Shown here: positions 1 to 5,515 of the stretch, one piece after another
Layout: every line of letters begins with the position of its first letter
How positions within the stretch are numbered: position 1 is the stretch's first letter
From: Flavobacteriaceae bacterium
GTDB lineage: Bacteria > Bacteroidota > Bacteroidia > Flavobacteriales > Weeksellaceae
DNA length: 5,515 nt
Direction of reading: 5' to 3'
Assembly: GCA_031289875.1 (NCBI GenBank)
Contig: JAITOO010000010.1
Coordinates: forward strand, 1-5,515
The notes under the pieces: model-generated
Databases searched by the model: none
Told to the model about the DNA's origin: nothing
Seen by the model: only the letters and a program-made list of their open reading frames with translations
Translations under genes and position numbers: made by a program

Positions 1-1
1 A

Positions 2-32
2 TTATGTTTTTGACATTTTAGACTTAACATAA
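2..32 (-). terminator. possible mutS terminator hairpin (partial context)
   Basis: Just past the mutS TAG stop, TTATGTT (2-8) and AACATAA (26-32) are perfect 7-bp inverted arms around a 17-nt spacer. On the minus strand this could form an A/U-rich stem a few bases after the stop. The window ends before any U-tract could be seen, the loop is long and the stem is weak, so this is only a candidate. Confidence 0.2.
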
Positions 33-34
33 CA

Positions 35-2620
35 CTACCCTCCAATCATCTTTTTAATATGATTGAGTTTTATCAAAGCTTCGATGGGAGTCAGCGTATT
101 GAGGTCGGTTTTCAAAATCTCTTCGCGGATATTTTCCAGCACAGGGTCGTCCAACTGAAAGAAACTCAGTTGCATATTTTCCTGCGTCAATTTTTGCGTT
201 CGTTCTTTAAGTTTGTTTTGCGGATTTTTTTCTTCCAGCGTTTTCAAAATCTGTTCTGCCCGATGGGTGAGCTTGACCGGCATTCCTGCCAGTTTCGCCA
301 CGTGAATCCCAAAACTGTGTTCGCTTCCGCCTGAGACTAATTTTCGAAGGAAGACAATTGTTCCGTTCATCTCTTTGATGCTGATATTGAAGTTCTTAAT
401 CCGTGCAAAGGAGTGTGTCATTTCGTTCAGTTCGTGGTAGTGCGTAGCGAAAAGCGTTTTCGGTCGAGTCGGGTGTTCGTGCAGATATTCTGCGATTGCC
501 CAAGCGATGGAAACGCCGTCATAAGTACTTGTTCCTCTGCCGATTTCGTCGAGAAGAATCAAACTGCGGTCGGAAATATTGTTCAAGATGCTCGCCGTTT
601 CGTTCATCTCAACCATAAAAGTTGATTCGCCTCGGGAAAGATTGTCGGAAGCCCCGACGCGCGTGAAAATCTTGTCCACAATGCCGATATTTGCGTTTTT
701 TGCAGGCACAAAACTTCCGATTTGCGCCATAAGAACGATGAGCGCCGTCTGGCGGAGCAGTGCGGATTTTCCTGCCATATTGGGACCTGTAATCATCAAA
801 ATCTGCTGCTTTTGGTCGTCCAAATAGACCGAGTTGGCGACGTAAGATTCGCCCACAGGAAGCTGTTTTTCGATGACGGGATGCCGTCCGTCGGCGATAT
901 CTATAATTTTAGATTCGTTGAGGTGCGGGCGCGTGTAGGAATTTTCCTGCGCCGTATCGGCAAAGGAAAGCAAAGCGTCCAGCACGGCAATTATTTTTGT
1001 ATTGTTTTGTATATCAGCAAGGTGTTCTTTTACTTCTGCGCAAAGATTTCGGAACAGTTCTGCCTCCAAAAGTGCAATTTTTTCTTCTGCGCCCAAAATT
1101 TTTGCTTCGTATTCTTTGAGTTCTTCGGTAATGTAGCGCTCTGCGCTGACTAATGTCTGCTTGCGAATCCAATCGCTCGGAACTTTGTGTTTATAGGTGT
1201 TTCGGACTTCCAGAAAATATCCGAAGACGTTGTTGAAGTCGATTTTCAAACTCGTGATGCCCGTCCGTTCTGCCTCTTTTTGGCACAAATCGTTCAAATA
1301 TTCCCGACTGTGGGTTTTCAGGGCGCGGAGCTGGTCTAACTCTTCTGAAACGCTTTCGGCGATTACGTTTCCTTTGGATAGCAAAATCGGAAGTTCATTT
1401 TGCAAATGTTTCCGAAGTGAGGAAAGGGTCTCGTCTAAATTTTTAAATTCTCCGAAATATTGGGTCATCAAAGAGTTTTCCTGCTTGAGAATTTTCTCGA
1501 TATTTTTGTAATGAAGCAGCGAATCGCGCAGATAGCCCATTTCTTTGGGAGAAATCCGCTCGCCTGCAAGTTTTCCCAAAAGCCGTTCCACATCAGAAAT
1601 TCCTTTCAGTTCCTCTCCAATTTGGCGGGAAATTTCAGGAAATTTCAGCAGAAAATCAACGACTTCCAACCTTCGGTTAATGGTTTTCAAATCTTTCAAA
1701 GGCATGAGAACCCAGCGCCGGAGCATTCGTCCGCCCATACTCGTGCAGGTTTTATCTAAAATTTTGAGCAAAGAAACCGCCTGAGAATCAGGCGTATTGA
1801 CCAGTTCCAAATTCCGAATCGTGAAATTGTCCATCAAAACAAAGGTGTCTTCTGCCAACCGTTGAATGTTGGAAATGTGGTCAAGCAGCCGATGATGAGT
1901 ATCTTCCACCAAATAAGCAAACACTGCGCCTGCCGCAACGACGGCAAGTTTCATATCTTCAATTCCGAAACCTTTTAATGAATTGGTTTTGAAATGATGG
2001 GTCAGTTTTTCATAAGCATAATCGTATTGGAACGCCCAATCTTCGAGCTTGTAAGAATAGGTTTGGGCTTCAAAGGGAAGAGGATTGCTCCGCTGATAAA
2101 TAATTTCAGTAGGATTCAGATTATCAATTACTTGCCTGAGTTTGTAACCATCTCCTTCGGCTACCAAAAATTCTCCCGTAGAAATATCGAGCAGCGCCAG
2201 TCCGTACATTTTTTTCTCCTGATGAACGGAGAGTAGAAAATTGTTGCTTTTGGCTTCGAGGACTTTGTCGTTGAACGTAACGCCGGGCGTAACCAATTCC
2301 GTAACGCCGCGCTTTACGATACCCTTTGCCAAAGCAGGGTCCTCGAGTTGGTCGCAGACAGCCACGCGCAGCCCTGCGCGGACTAACTTCGGAAGATACA
2401 CGTCCAGAGAGTGATACGGAAATCCCGCCAAGTCGGAATATGTCCCTTTTCCATTGGATTTTTTCGTCAATACAATTCCCAAAATTTTGGACGCTTTGAC
2501 GGCATCTTCGCCGAAAGTTTCGTAAAAATCGCCCACGCGGAACAACAGCATGGCATCAGGGTAGCGTGCTTTGATGCTGTTGTACTGCTTCATCAGCGGA
2601 GTATCTTTGACGTTGCTCAT
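35..2620 (-). CDS. mutS: DNA mismatch repair ATPase MutS
   Basis: MutS recognises base mismatches and small loops in newly replicated DNA and, as an ATP-driven sliding clamp, recruits MutL for strand-directed repair. From the ATG at 2618-2620 the protein has 861 residues, a normal length. Visible in order: mismatch-recognition domain I with the Phe-x-Glu motif (F32-Y33-E34 in GDFYE); connector and core/lever domains; clamp region around FGYFLEV (G467); Walker A GPNMAGKS (612-619, K618); Walker B LLDEIGRG (D691-E692); the ATHYHEL switch histidine (H727); a helix-turn-helix dimerisation segment FGIHVAKLAGMP (770-781); and QLSFF (817-821), which matches the sliding-clamp-binding motif near the MutS C-terminus. 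The P-loop reads MAGKSA rather than the enterobacterial MGGKST, which I recall as usual in Bacteroidota. An in-frame TTG four codons upstream (2630-2632) is possible but less likely. All catalytic motifs are intact, with no frameshift. The identification is near certain. Confidence 0.98.
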   Translation of the reverse strand: MSNVKDTPLMKQYNSIKARYPDAMLLFRVGDFYETFGEDAVKASKILGIVLTKKSNGKGTYSDLAGFPYHSLDVYLPKLVRAGLRVAVCDQLEDPALAKGIVKRGVTELVTPGVTFNDKVLEAKSNNFLLSVHQEKKMYGLALLDISTGEFLVAEGDGYKLRQVIDNLNPTEIIYQRSNPLPFEAQTYSYKLEDWAFQYDYAYEKLTHHFKTNSLKGFGIEDMKLAVVAAGAVFAYLVEDTHHRLLDHISNIQRLAEDTFVLMDNFTIRNLELVNTPDSQAVSLLKILDKTCTSMGGRMLRRWVLMPLKDLKTINRRLEVVDFLLKFPEISRQIGEELKGISDVERLLGKLAGERISPKEMGYLRDSLLHYKNIEKILKQENSLMTQYFGEFKNLDETLSSLRKHLQNELPILLSKGNVIAESVSEELDQLRALKTHSREYLNDLCQKEAERTGITSLKIDFNNVFGYFLEVRNTYKHKVPSDWIRKQTLVSAERYITEELKEYEAKILGAEEKIALLEAELFRNLCAEVKEHLADIQNNTKIIAVLDALLSFADTAQENSYTRPHLNESKIIDIADGRHPVIEKQLPVGESYVANSVYLDDQKQQILMITGPNMAGKSALLRQTALIVLMAQIGSFVPAKNANIGIVDKIFTRVGASDNLSRGESTFMVEMNETASILNNISDRSLILLDEIGRGTSTYDGVSIAWAIAEYLHEHPTRPKTLFATHYHELNEMTHSFARIKNFNISIKEMNGTIVFLRKLVSGGSEHSFGIHVAKLAGMPVKLTHRAEQILKTLEEKNPQNKLKERTQKLTQENMQLSFFQLDDPVLENIREEILKTDLNTLTPIEALIKLNHIKKMIGG

Positions 2621-2639
2621 ATTTTTTTTCAAAAAAAAT
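2621..2639. repeat. T8-C-A8 inverted repeat abutting the mutS start codon
   Basis: A perfect palindrome made of two homopolymer runs lies directly before the mutS ATG: A-T8 on one side, a single C at 2630, then A8-T, with 9-bp arms. In the mutS mRNA it reads as a U-run, G, then an A-run ending at AUG. The A-run could act as the A-rich translation enhancer that Bacteroidota use instead of a Shine-Dalgarno site (inference). Both 8-base runs are also prone to replication slippage. If the TTG at 2630-2632 were the true start, the A-run would be inside the coding sequence. Confidence 0.6.
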
Positions 2640-2651
2640 TTTAGTAATAAA

Positions 2652-2669
2652 TAATTTGCTAATTTAGCA
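2652..2669 (+). promoter_or_regulatory. possible degenerate promoter with overlapping palindromic operator
   Basis: TAATTTGC (2652-2659) resembles the Bacteroidota -7 element TAnnTTTG but is one base short, and no clear -33 TTG lies at the right distance. It overlaps a palindrome with perfect 6-bp arms, TGCTAA (2657-2662), a central T, and TTAGCA (2664-2669). The site is 30-47 bases upstream of the Crp/Fnr ATG and in the region shared with mutS, where an autoregulatory operator could sit. It is not a classical CRP (TGTGA-N6-TCACA) or FNR (TTGAT-N4-ATCAA) site. The region is A/T-rich, so chance is a real possibility. Confidence 0.3.
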
Positions 2670-2698
2670 CAATTTAATGGAGAAAAAAATCACCTATC

Positions 2699-3277
2699 AT
2701 GAGCCAGCGTCTTTTGGAACATTTTCGTTCGAGAATCAAAATTTCTGATGAAGAATTCAGCCTTTTGCTTGATCATATGGAACACAAGCAGGTAAAGAAA
2801 AAAGAAAAATTGTTGGAAATCGGAGAGGTTTGCAATTACACAATTTATGTAAACGAGGGGCTTCTGTATTCCTATTCTGTTGATGATGATGGAAATGAAC
2901 ACGTTGTTCATTTTGCTTTGGAAGATTATTGGATTTCGGATTTGTACAGTTTTCTCAACCGCACGCCTGCGACAGTGGATATTATTGCTTTGGAAGATTC
3001 GGACGTTTACATGTTCCGTTACGACAAAATGAACGAAATGTTTGAGATATTTCCGTTCATAAATACTTTTTACCGGCAGCTTTACGAAAAGGCTTATATT
3101 TATGCCCAGCAACTGTTAGACCGTGCCTTAGGCATTTCGGCAATAGAGCGTTATGTGCAGATTTTAAAAGAGCGACCGCATCTGATACAAAGAGTACCGT
3201 TGCACCTCATCGCTTCCTATTTGGGAATTACACCCGAAACCCTGAGCCGCATCCGCCGAAAATTGGTGAAAAGATAG
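2699..3277 (+). CDS. Crp/Fnr-family transcriptional regulator
   Basis: A 192-residue transcription factor with an N-terminal cyclic-nucleotide-binding-type beta-roll (about residues 25-115), a long dimerisation helix (about 118-145) and a C-terminal Crp-type winged helix-turn-helix, VPLHLIASYLGITPETLSRI (166-185). This is the usual length and layout of the abundant Bacteroidota Crp/Fnr regulators. The segment matching the CRP phosphate-binding cassette (about DLYSFLNRTPATVDI, 81-95) lacks the Gly-Glu-Leu and Arg-Ser/Ala residues that hold cAMP. The only cysteine is C45, so an FNR-type iron-sulfur cluster is not expected; the ligand is unknown. The ATG at 2699 follows an A-rich stretch. A GGAG at 2679-2682 is too distant to be a good ribosome binding site, and another ATG at 2677 is out of frame. 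Two in-frame stops (TAG, TAA) end the gene. It is divergent from mutS, so it may control itself or mutS, but the target genes cannot be read from the sequence. Confidence 0.92.
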   Translation: MSQRLLEHFRSRIKISDEEFSLLLDHMEHKQVKKKEKLLEIGEVCNYTIYVNEGLLYSYSVDDDGNEHVVHFALEDYWISDLYSFLNRTPATVDIIALEDSDVYMFRYDKMNEMFEIFPFINTFYRQLYEKAYIYAQQLLDRALGISAIERYVQILKERPHLIQRVPLHLIASYLGITPETLSRIRRKLVKR

Positions 3278-3278
3278 T

Positions 3279-3307
3279 AAAATCGGGATTTTTTAGCAAT
3301 TTTTGCT
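3279..3307 (+). terminator. weak terminator-like hairpins after the Crp/Fnr gene
   Basis: Directly after the tandem stops, AAAAT (3279-3283) and ATTTT (3288-3292) flank a CGGG tetraloop and run into more Ts (3293-3294). A second short stem follows, AGCAA (3295-3299) and TTGCT (3303-3307) with a 3-nt loop. Both stems are only 5 bp and A/T-rich. Their position between the gene end and the next promoter-like element suits a terminator, but stability is doubtful. Confidence 0.3.
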
Positions 3308-3312
3308 TATTC

Positions 3313-3320
3313 TACTTTTG
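3313..3320 (+). promoter_or_regulatory. Bacteroidota-type -7 promoter element for the membrane protein/sigma operon
   Basis: TACTTTTG is an exact match to TAnnTTTG, the -7 element used by the Bacteroidota housekeeping sigma factor, and is followed by the commonly seen CA. No convincing TTTG or TTG lies 17-23 bases upstream, so the -33 half is poor. Transcription would start at about 3325-3330 and leave a leader of roughly 120 nt. That leader contains an all-A/T inverted repeat (AAAATATT at 3353-3360, AATATTTT at 3373-3380) with no recognisable riboswitch. The position, after the Crp/Fnr gene and before the next operon, supports the call. Confidence 0.5.
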
Positions 3321-3447
3321 CACCGTTCGTTTTACCCTCCGTAATTGTGTGAAAAATATTATTTCCTTTTAAAATATTTTCTCCGCTCATTTGTCTTCAC
3401 AAGTAGAGGATAGCCTCGAAAAACGAATTAAAAGATTAATTTTAAAA

Positions 3448-3849
3448 ATGAAAAAGCATATAGTAAAATTTGTATGTGGCGCAATTGTTGCGATAGCGAT
3501 ATTTAGCGCATTAGTGATGTTATTATGGAACGCCCTTCTTCCCTCCATTTTCGGATTGGCACACATTAGTTTTTGGCAGGCGCTGGGCTTGCTTGTCCTT
3601 GCCCGTCTGTTTTTTAGCGGTTTCGGAGGAGGTCACGGCAGAAAGTTTGCCGGCGGATTTGAAAAAAATCACCTCCGTGAAAAATGGCGGAAAATGACAC
3701 CTGAAGAACGCAAAGAGTTTGTGAAAACCTATCAACATTTCGGTCAGCATTTCGGCGAGTTCGGTCGCGGCTTCGGCGGTTTTGGACGCGGACGCGGCTT
3801 CAAGAACTGTTCGTCCGACGAAAACGATAAACAGGAAAAACAAGATTGA
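3448..3849 (+). CDS. small two-helix membrane protein with Gly/Phe/Arg-rich tail, paired with an ECF sigma factor
   Basis: A 133-residue protein of unknown function. From the ATG at 3448 it has a short basic N-terminus (MKKH), a first membrane helix (about 7-30), a short loop, a second helix (about 41-58, within ISFWQALGLLVLARLFF), a charged segment (LREKWRKMTPEERKEF, 76-91), a Gly/Phe/Arg-rich stretch (97-118) and an acidic, Lys-rich end. The positive-inside rule puts both ends in the cytoplasm. From memory, small Bacteroidota and proteobacterial proteins with a similar LWNxLxPxxFGL...FWQALGLL core and a TPEER segment lie beside ECF sigma genes; I could not check this here. Its stop is one base before the sigma factor start, indicating co-transcription and perhaps coupled translation. 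It could tether or inhibit the sigma factor (inference). It lacks the zinc-binding HxxxCxxC of common anti-sigma factors. TPEER recalls periplasmic Spy/CpxP-like motifs, but the topology argues against that. A TTG at 3391 would add 19 residues and is less likely than the ATG. Confidence 0.82.
   Translation: MKKHIVKFVCGAIVAIAIFSALVMLLWNALLPSIFGLAHISFWQALGLLVLARLFFSGFGGGHGRKFAGGFEKNHLREKWRKMTPEERKEFVKTYQHFGQHFGEFGRGFGGFGRGRGFKNCSSDENDKQEKQD
3736..3801 (+). repeat. Gly-Phe/Arg-Gly coding repeat in the membrane protein tail
   Basis: Residues 97-118 of the membrane protein are built from degenerate short units of the form [H/E/R/G]-F-G-x, ending in Arg-Gly repeats. At DNA level this is a run of TTCGG- and GGACGC-type units, richer in G and C than the A/T-rich sequence around it. 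Such repeats can change copy number by slippage. Confidence 0.55.
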
Positions 3850-3850
3850 C

Positions 3851-4411
3851 GTGACAGAAAAACACAATCTTGAAAAACTGATTGCAGAACATCAACCGCG
3901 ACTTAAGTCATTTATCCGCAAGCGGGTACGGAATAAAGAAGATGTGGAAGATATTCTGCAAGACGTTTTTTATCAATTGGTGAAAACGACTAACAGTACG
4001 ATGAATCCGATAGAGCATGTTTCGGCTTGGTTGTACCGCGTAGCTCGTAATATGATTATCAACAAGGGCATAAAGAAACATGAAGAAGAATTGCCTGTTT
4101 ATCGCAAAGATGACGACGACAATACTATAATGAAAGATATTACCGAAATTTTGTTCAGCCATTCCACGTCATCGCCCGAAACGGAATATTTACGGTCATT
4201 GGTCTGGACGGAGTTGGATGCCGCTCTTGCAGAACTGTCTCTCGAACAGCGCGAGATATTTGAACTCACAGAATTGGAAGGCATTCCGGTAAAAGAAATT
4301 GCAGAAACAACGGGCGTATCTGTCAATACCTTATTGTCTCGAAAACATTATGCCGTGTTGCATCTGCGTAAGCGAATGAAACAATTATATGAAGATGTTT
4401 TGTCTTCGTGA
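3851..4411 (+). CDS. RNA polymerase sigma factor, sigma-70 family, ECF type
   Basis: A 186-residue alternative sigma factor that would direct RNA polymerase to a specific promoter set. Region 2 (about residues 8-71) shows the core-binding and -10-recognition signatures KEDVEDILQDVFYQLV (29-44) and VSAWLYRVARNMIIN (57-71). Region 4 (about 121-176) shows LSLEQREIFELTELEGIPVK followed by the helix-turn-helix EIAETTGVSVNTLLSRKHYA, which contacts the -35 element. Regions 1 and 3 are absent, as in ECF (group 4) sigmas. The linker is rather long (about 50 residues) and carries the acidic run DDDDN (87-91). Region 4 ends in NTLLSRKHYAVLHLRKR rather than the common GTVKSRLxRARxxLR, which suggests a distinct ECF subgroup. 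I chose GTG at 3851 because the reading before it overlaps the upstream gene, and GTG leaves a one-base gap to that gene's stop. A TTG start at 3782 is possible but would add 23 unconserved-looking residues. No classical anti-sigma gene follows; the upstream membrane protein is the likely partner (inference). Confidence 0.92.
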   Translation: MTEKHNLEKLIAEHQPRLKSFIRKRVRNKEDVEDILQDVFYQLVKTTNSTMNPIEHVSAWLYRVARNMIINKGIKKHEEELPVYRKDDDDNTIMKDITEILFSHSTSSPETEYLRSLVWTELDAALAELSLEQREIFELTELEGIPVKEIAETTGVSVNTLLSRKHYAVLHLRKRMKQLYEDVLSS

Positions 4412-4434
4412 AACAAATTAAAAAAAGCGTGTTC

Positions 4435-4462
4435 TTTCATTATTATGATTTTAGTGATGAAA
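4435..4462 (+). terminator. possible hairpin downstream of the sigma factor gene
   Basis: TTTCATTATTA (4435-4445) can pair with TAGTGATGAAA (4452-4462) over 11 bp with two G-U wobbles and a 6-nt loop, starting 24 bases after the sigma stop. The wobbles form only on the plus-strand transcript, so it fits the membrane protein/sigma operon. The stem is A/U-rich and followed by an A-rich rather than U-rich stretch, so it may be a 3' end-protecting stem rather than an intrinsic terminator. Confidence 0.3.
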
Positions 4463-4471
4463 AATAAACAA

Positions 4472-4493
4472 GTTTTATAACAGAAGATAAAAC
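4472..4493 (-). terminator. possible intrinsic terminator of the methyltransferase gene
   Basis: GTTTTAT (4472-4478) and ATAAAAC (4487-4493) are perfect 7-bp inverted arms around an 8-nt loop. Read on the minus strand, about 80 bases past the methyltransferase stop, the stem is followed by a T-rich run (TTGTTTATTTTT), as expected of an intrinsic terminator. The stem has just one G-C pair, so efficiency may be modest. Confidence 0.4.
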
Positions 4494-4501
4494 AATCCCG
4501 T

Positions 4502-4509
4502 TAGGTTTG
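4502..4509 (+). promoter_or_regulatory. orphan -7-like promoter element, antisense to the methyltransferase 3' end
   Basis: TAGGTTTG is an exact TAnnTTTG match followed by CA, on the plus strand. No plus-strand gene follows; transcription would run through a T-rich stretch (4541-4556) and into the methyltransferase gene in antisense. No -33 TTG/TTTG lies at the expected distance. It may be a chance match, an antisense promoter or the start of a short RNA. Confidence 0.25.
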
Positions 4510-4570
4510 CACTTCTGAGAAAAACATTCTTTTACAAGTTATTTATTTTTTTATTCCATACGTATTTTGT

Positions 4571-5515
4571 CTATAAATCCAAATTCAATTGTCCGTTACG
4601 TTTCATCCTCCATCCATCGTGTCCCACACGTTCGCCAATATCTTCCAGTACGCTAAGAATAGTTTGGTTTTCCGGAGTAGAGCCGTTTTTCAGCAAAGGC
4701 AATATTTCCATCACTATTTTATCGAATGTGGGCGTATTTTCTTCGCGTTCCGCACGGCGCAGATAGCTTATCAAATAATATTTTATCCGAAGCCGCACAT
4801 CTATCTGGGTTGTGAATTTTGTGTCTTTGCGTATGGTAAATAATTCGGTAGCTTCATCATATTCAAAATTTTCCAGCAGAATGGGCGTGAGGTCGGAATA
4901 TTCTTTTTTCAACAAATCCAAGAATCCTAATTCCAATCCTTTGATTATTAATTCGTCATTGATTTGCTCCAGTGTTGCGCCGTTGTTTTTAGCAATAATT
5001 CCCTCAATCGTTTGCATCACTATTTCGGTAATATTCATTCCCAGATTCGCTTTCATGATAGCCCGCGGTTTCCGGACTTTGCGGAAATTGATAATCAGTT
5101 GTCCCGACAATACGGTAAAAGGATGTTGTCGTTTTTTAAAACTTGTCTGCCCGTTTTTCTGAGCTACAGATCCCACATACTCAAAGCCGCAACTCTCAGC
5201 AGTATCGATGATTAGATGCCAAAATTCCGGGTCTTTGTGAGCAAAGACAAACGATAACCATCGGTCATATTTCAATACGCGATACATTTCTTTTATGCTC
5301 TGAGCAATCAAATTGTTATAATCATCCTTACTTTTGTTATGTTCGCCGCCTTCGATAGCCTCCTGTGCATAATCCTCTTCCGTAACATCCAAATCAAGCC
5401 AGGCATTCCACATCACCGACAAATCGAGATAAGGAATTTTCTTGCCGTAAGGAGGGTCTGTGTAAATGTAATCAACGCTCTCATTATGCAGAAAATGCAA
5501 GTTGGTTGCCGTACC
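4571..5515 (-). CDS. DNA methyltransferase, amino-type (N6-adenine or N4-cytosine), N-terminus outside the window
   Basis: The visible 314 residues are the C-terminal part of a DNA amino-methyltransferase, which transfers a methyl group from S-adenosylmethionine to an exocyclic base nitrogen. The frame is open to the right edge with no convincing start, so the gene begins beyond it. Near the visible start is VDYIYTDPPYG, with catalytic motif IV DPPY at fragment residues 20-23, followed by LDLSVMWNAWLDL, YRVLKYDRWLSFVFAHKD (78-95), GQTSFKKR (122-129) and SGQLIINFRK (137-146). The SAM-binding FxGxG motif is not in the fragment, so it should lie upstream of motif IV, as in the alpha/gamma motif orders. 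Beyond the catalytic part is a mixed, partly helical region of about 150 residues (160-314) with a basic segment VRLRIKYYLISYLRR and a C-terminal GHDGWRMKRNG; it may help in target recognition or partner binding (inference). Whether it is an orphan methylase, part of restriction-modification or a phage-defence component cannot be decided. The stop is TAG at 4571-4573. Confidence 0.88.
   Translation of the reverse strand, partial: GTATNLHFLHNESVDYIYTDPPYGKKIPYLDLSVMWNAWLDLDVTEEDYAQEAIEGGEHNKSKDDYNNLIAQSIKEMYRVLKYDRWLSFVFAHKDPEFWHLIIDTAESCGFEYVGSVAQKNGQTSFKKRQHPFTVLSGQLIINFRKVRKPRAIMKANLGMNITEIVMQTIEGIIAKNNGATLEQINDELIIKGLELGFLDLLKKEYSDLTPILLENFEYDEATELFTIRKDTKFTTQIDVRLRIKYYLISYLRRAEREENTPTFDKIVMEILPLLKNGSTPENQTILSVLEDIGERVGHDGWRMKRNGQLNLDL

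Noticed and set aside
59..2236. Several plus-strand open frames of 70-143 codons opposite mutS, the longest at 722-1153
   Set aside because: All are antisense to a complete, motif-verified mutS. Their products are Phe/Cys/Ser/Arg-rich with no recognisable domains, as expected from shadows of a long gene.
2621..2632. TTG start for mutS four codons upstream of the ATG
   Set aside because: It would add only MKKN from within the A-run; the ATG gives a normal MutS N-terminus. It was not excluded outright.
2690..3112. 140-codon minus-strand open frame opposite the Crp/Fnr gene
   Set aside because: It is antisense to a clear regulator, has low-complexity Phe/Ile-rich translation and shows no domain.
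3353..3380. Inverted repeat AAAATATT/AATATTTT in the operon leader, considered as a riboswitch or regulatory hairpin
   Set aside because: It is all A/T with a 12-nt loop in an A/T-rich leader. It is too weak, and no known riboswitch core is visible.
3391..3447. TTG start adding 19 residues to the membrane protein
   Set aside because: The ATG at 3448 gives a typical short basic N-terminus before the first helix and follows an A-rich leader. The extension has no distinguishing feature.
3782..3850. TTG start for the sigma factor inside the upstream gene
   Set aside because: The 23 extra residues are read from the other frame of the Gly/Arg repeat and resemble no sigma N-terminus. The GTG at 3851 fits family length and operon spacing.
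3523..4326. Minus-strand open frames of 75-114 codons opposite the membrane protein and sigma genes
   Set aside because: They overlap two well-supported genes, have no recognisable features and lie on the opposite strand to the operon.
4589..5215. Plus-strand open frames of 83-116 codons opposite the methyltransferase
   Set aside because: They are antisense shadows of a gene with a clear DPPY motif and family-like sequence throughout.

Overview
This 5.5-kb window looks like ordinary chromosomal DNA from a member of the Bacteroidota. Four things point there. The MutS has Bacteroidota-style signatures (GPNMAGKSALLRQT around the P-loop, GGSEHSFGIHVA near the C-terminus). There are A/T-rich leaders rather than strong Shine-Dalgarno sites. 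Copies of the TAnnTTTG -7 promoter element are followed by CA. There is also a short Crp/Fnr regulator of about 190 residues without FNR cysteines. I cannot name the genus. No tRNA, rRNA, CRISPR array, insertion sequence or phage gene was seen.

Layout from left to right: (1) a complete mutS on the minus strand (35-2620); (2) a 78-bp divergent intergenic region with two inverted repeats; (3) a Crp/Fnr-family regulator on the plus strand (2699-3277); (4) a 170-bp gap with weak terminator-like hairpins and a good Bacteroidota-type -7 element; (5) a plus-strand pair, a small two-helix membrane protein (3448-3849) and, one base after its stop codon, an ECF-type sigma factor (3851-4411); (6) a 159-bp convergent gap with a minus-strand terminator candidate and an orphan -7-like element; (7) the C-terminal 314 residues of an amino-type DNA methyltransferase on the minus strand, whose N-terminus lies beyond the right edge.

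Only two functional links are visible. mutS and the Crp/Fnr gene share a divergent control region. The membrane protein and the sigma factor are almost certainly co-transcribed, and are probably functionally connected as a membrane-linked transcriptional switch. The methyltransferase is separate; its partners, such as a restriction enzyme, would lie outside the window.

The membrane protein/sigma pair is the best candidate for under-described biology here. The sequence supports the pairing but not the mechanism. Nothing else clearly signals a new system.
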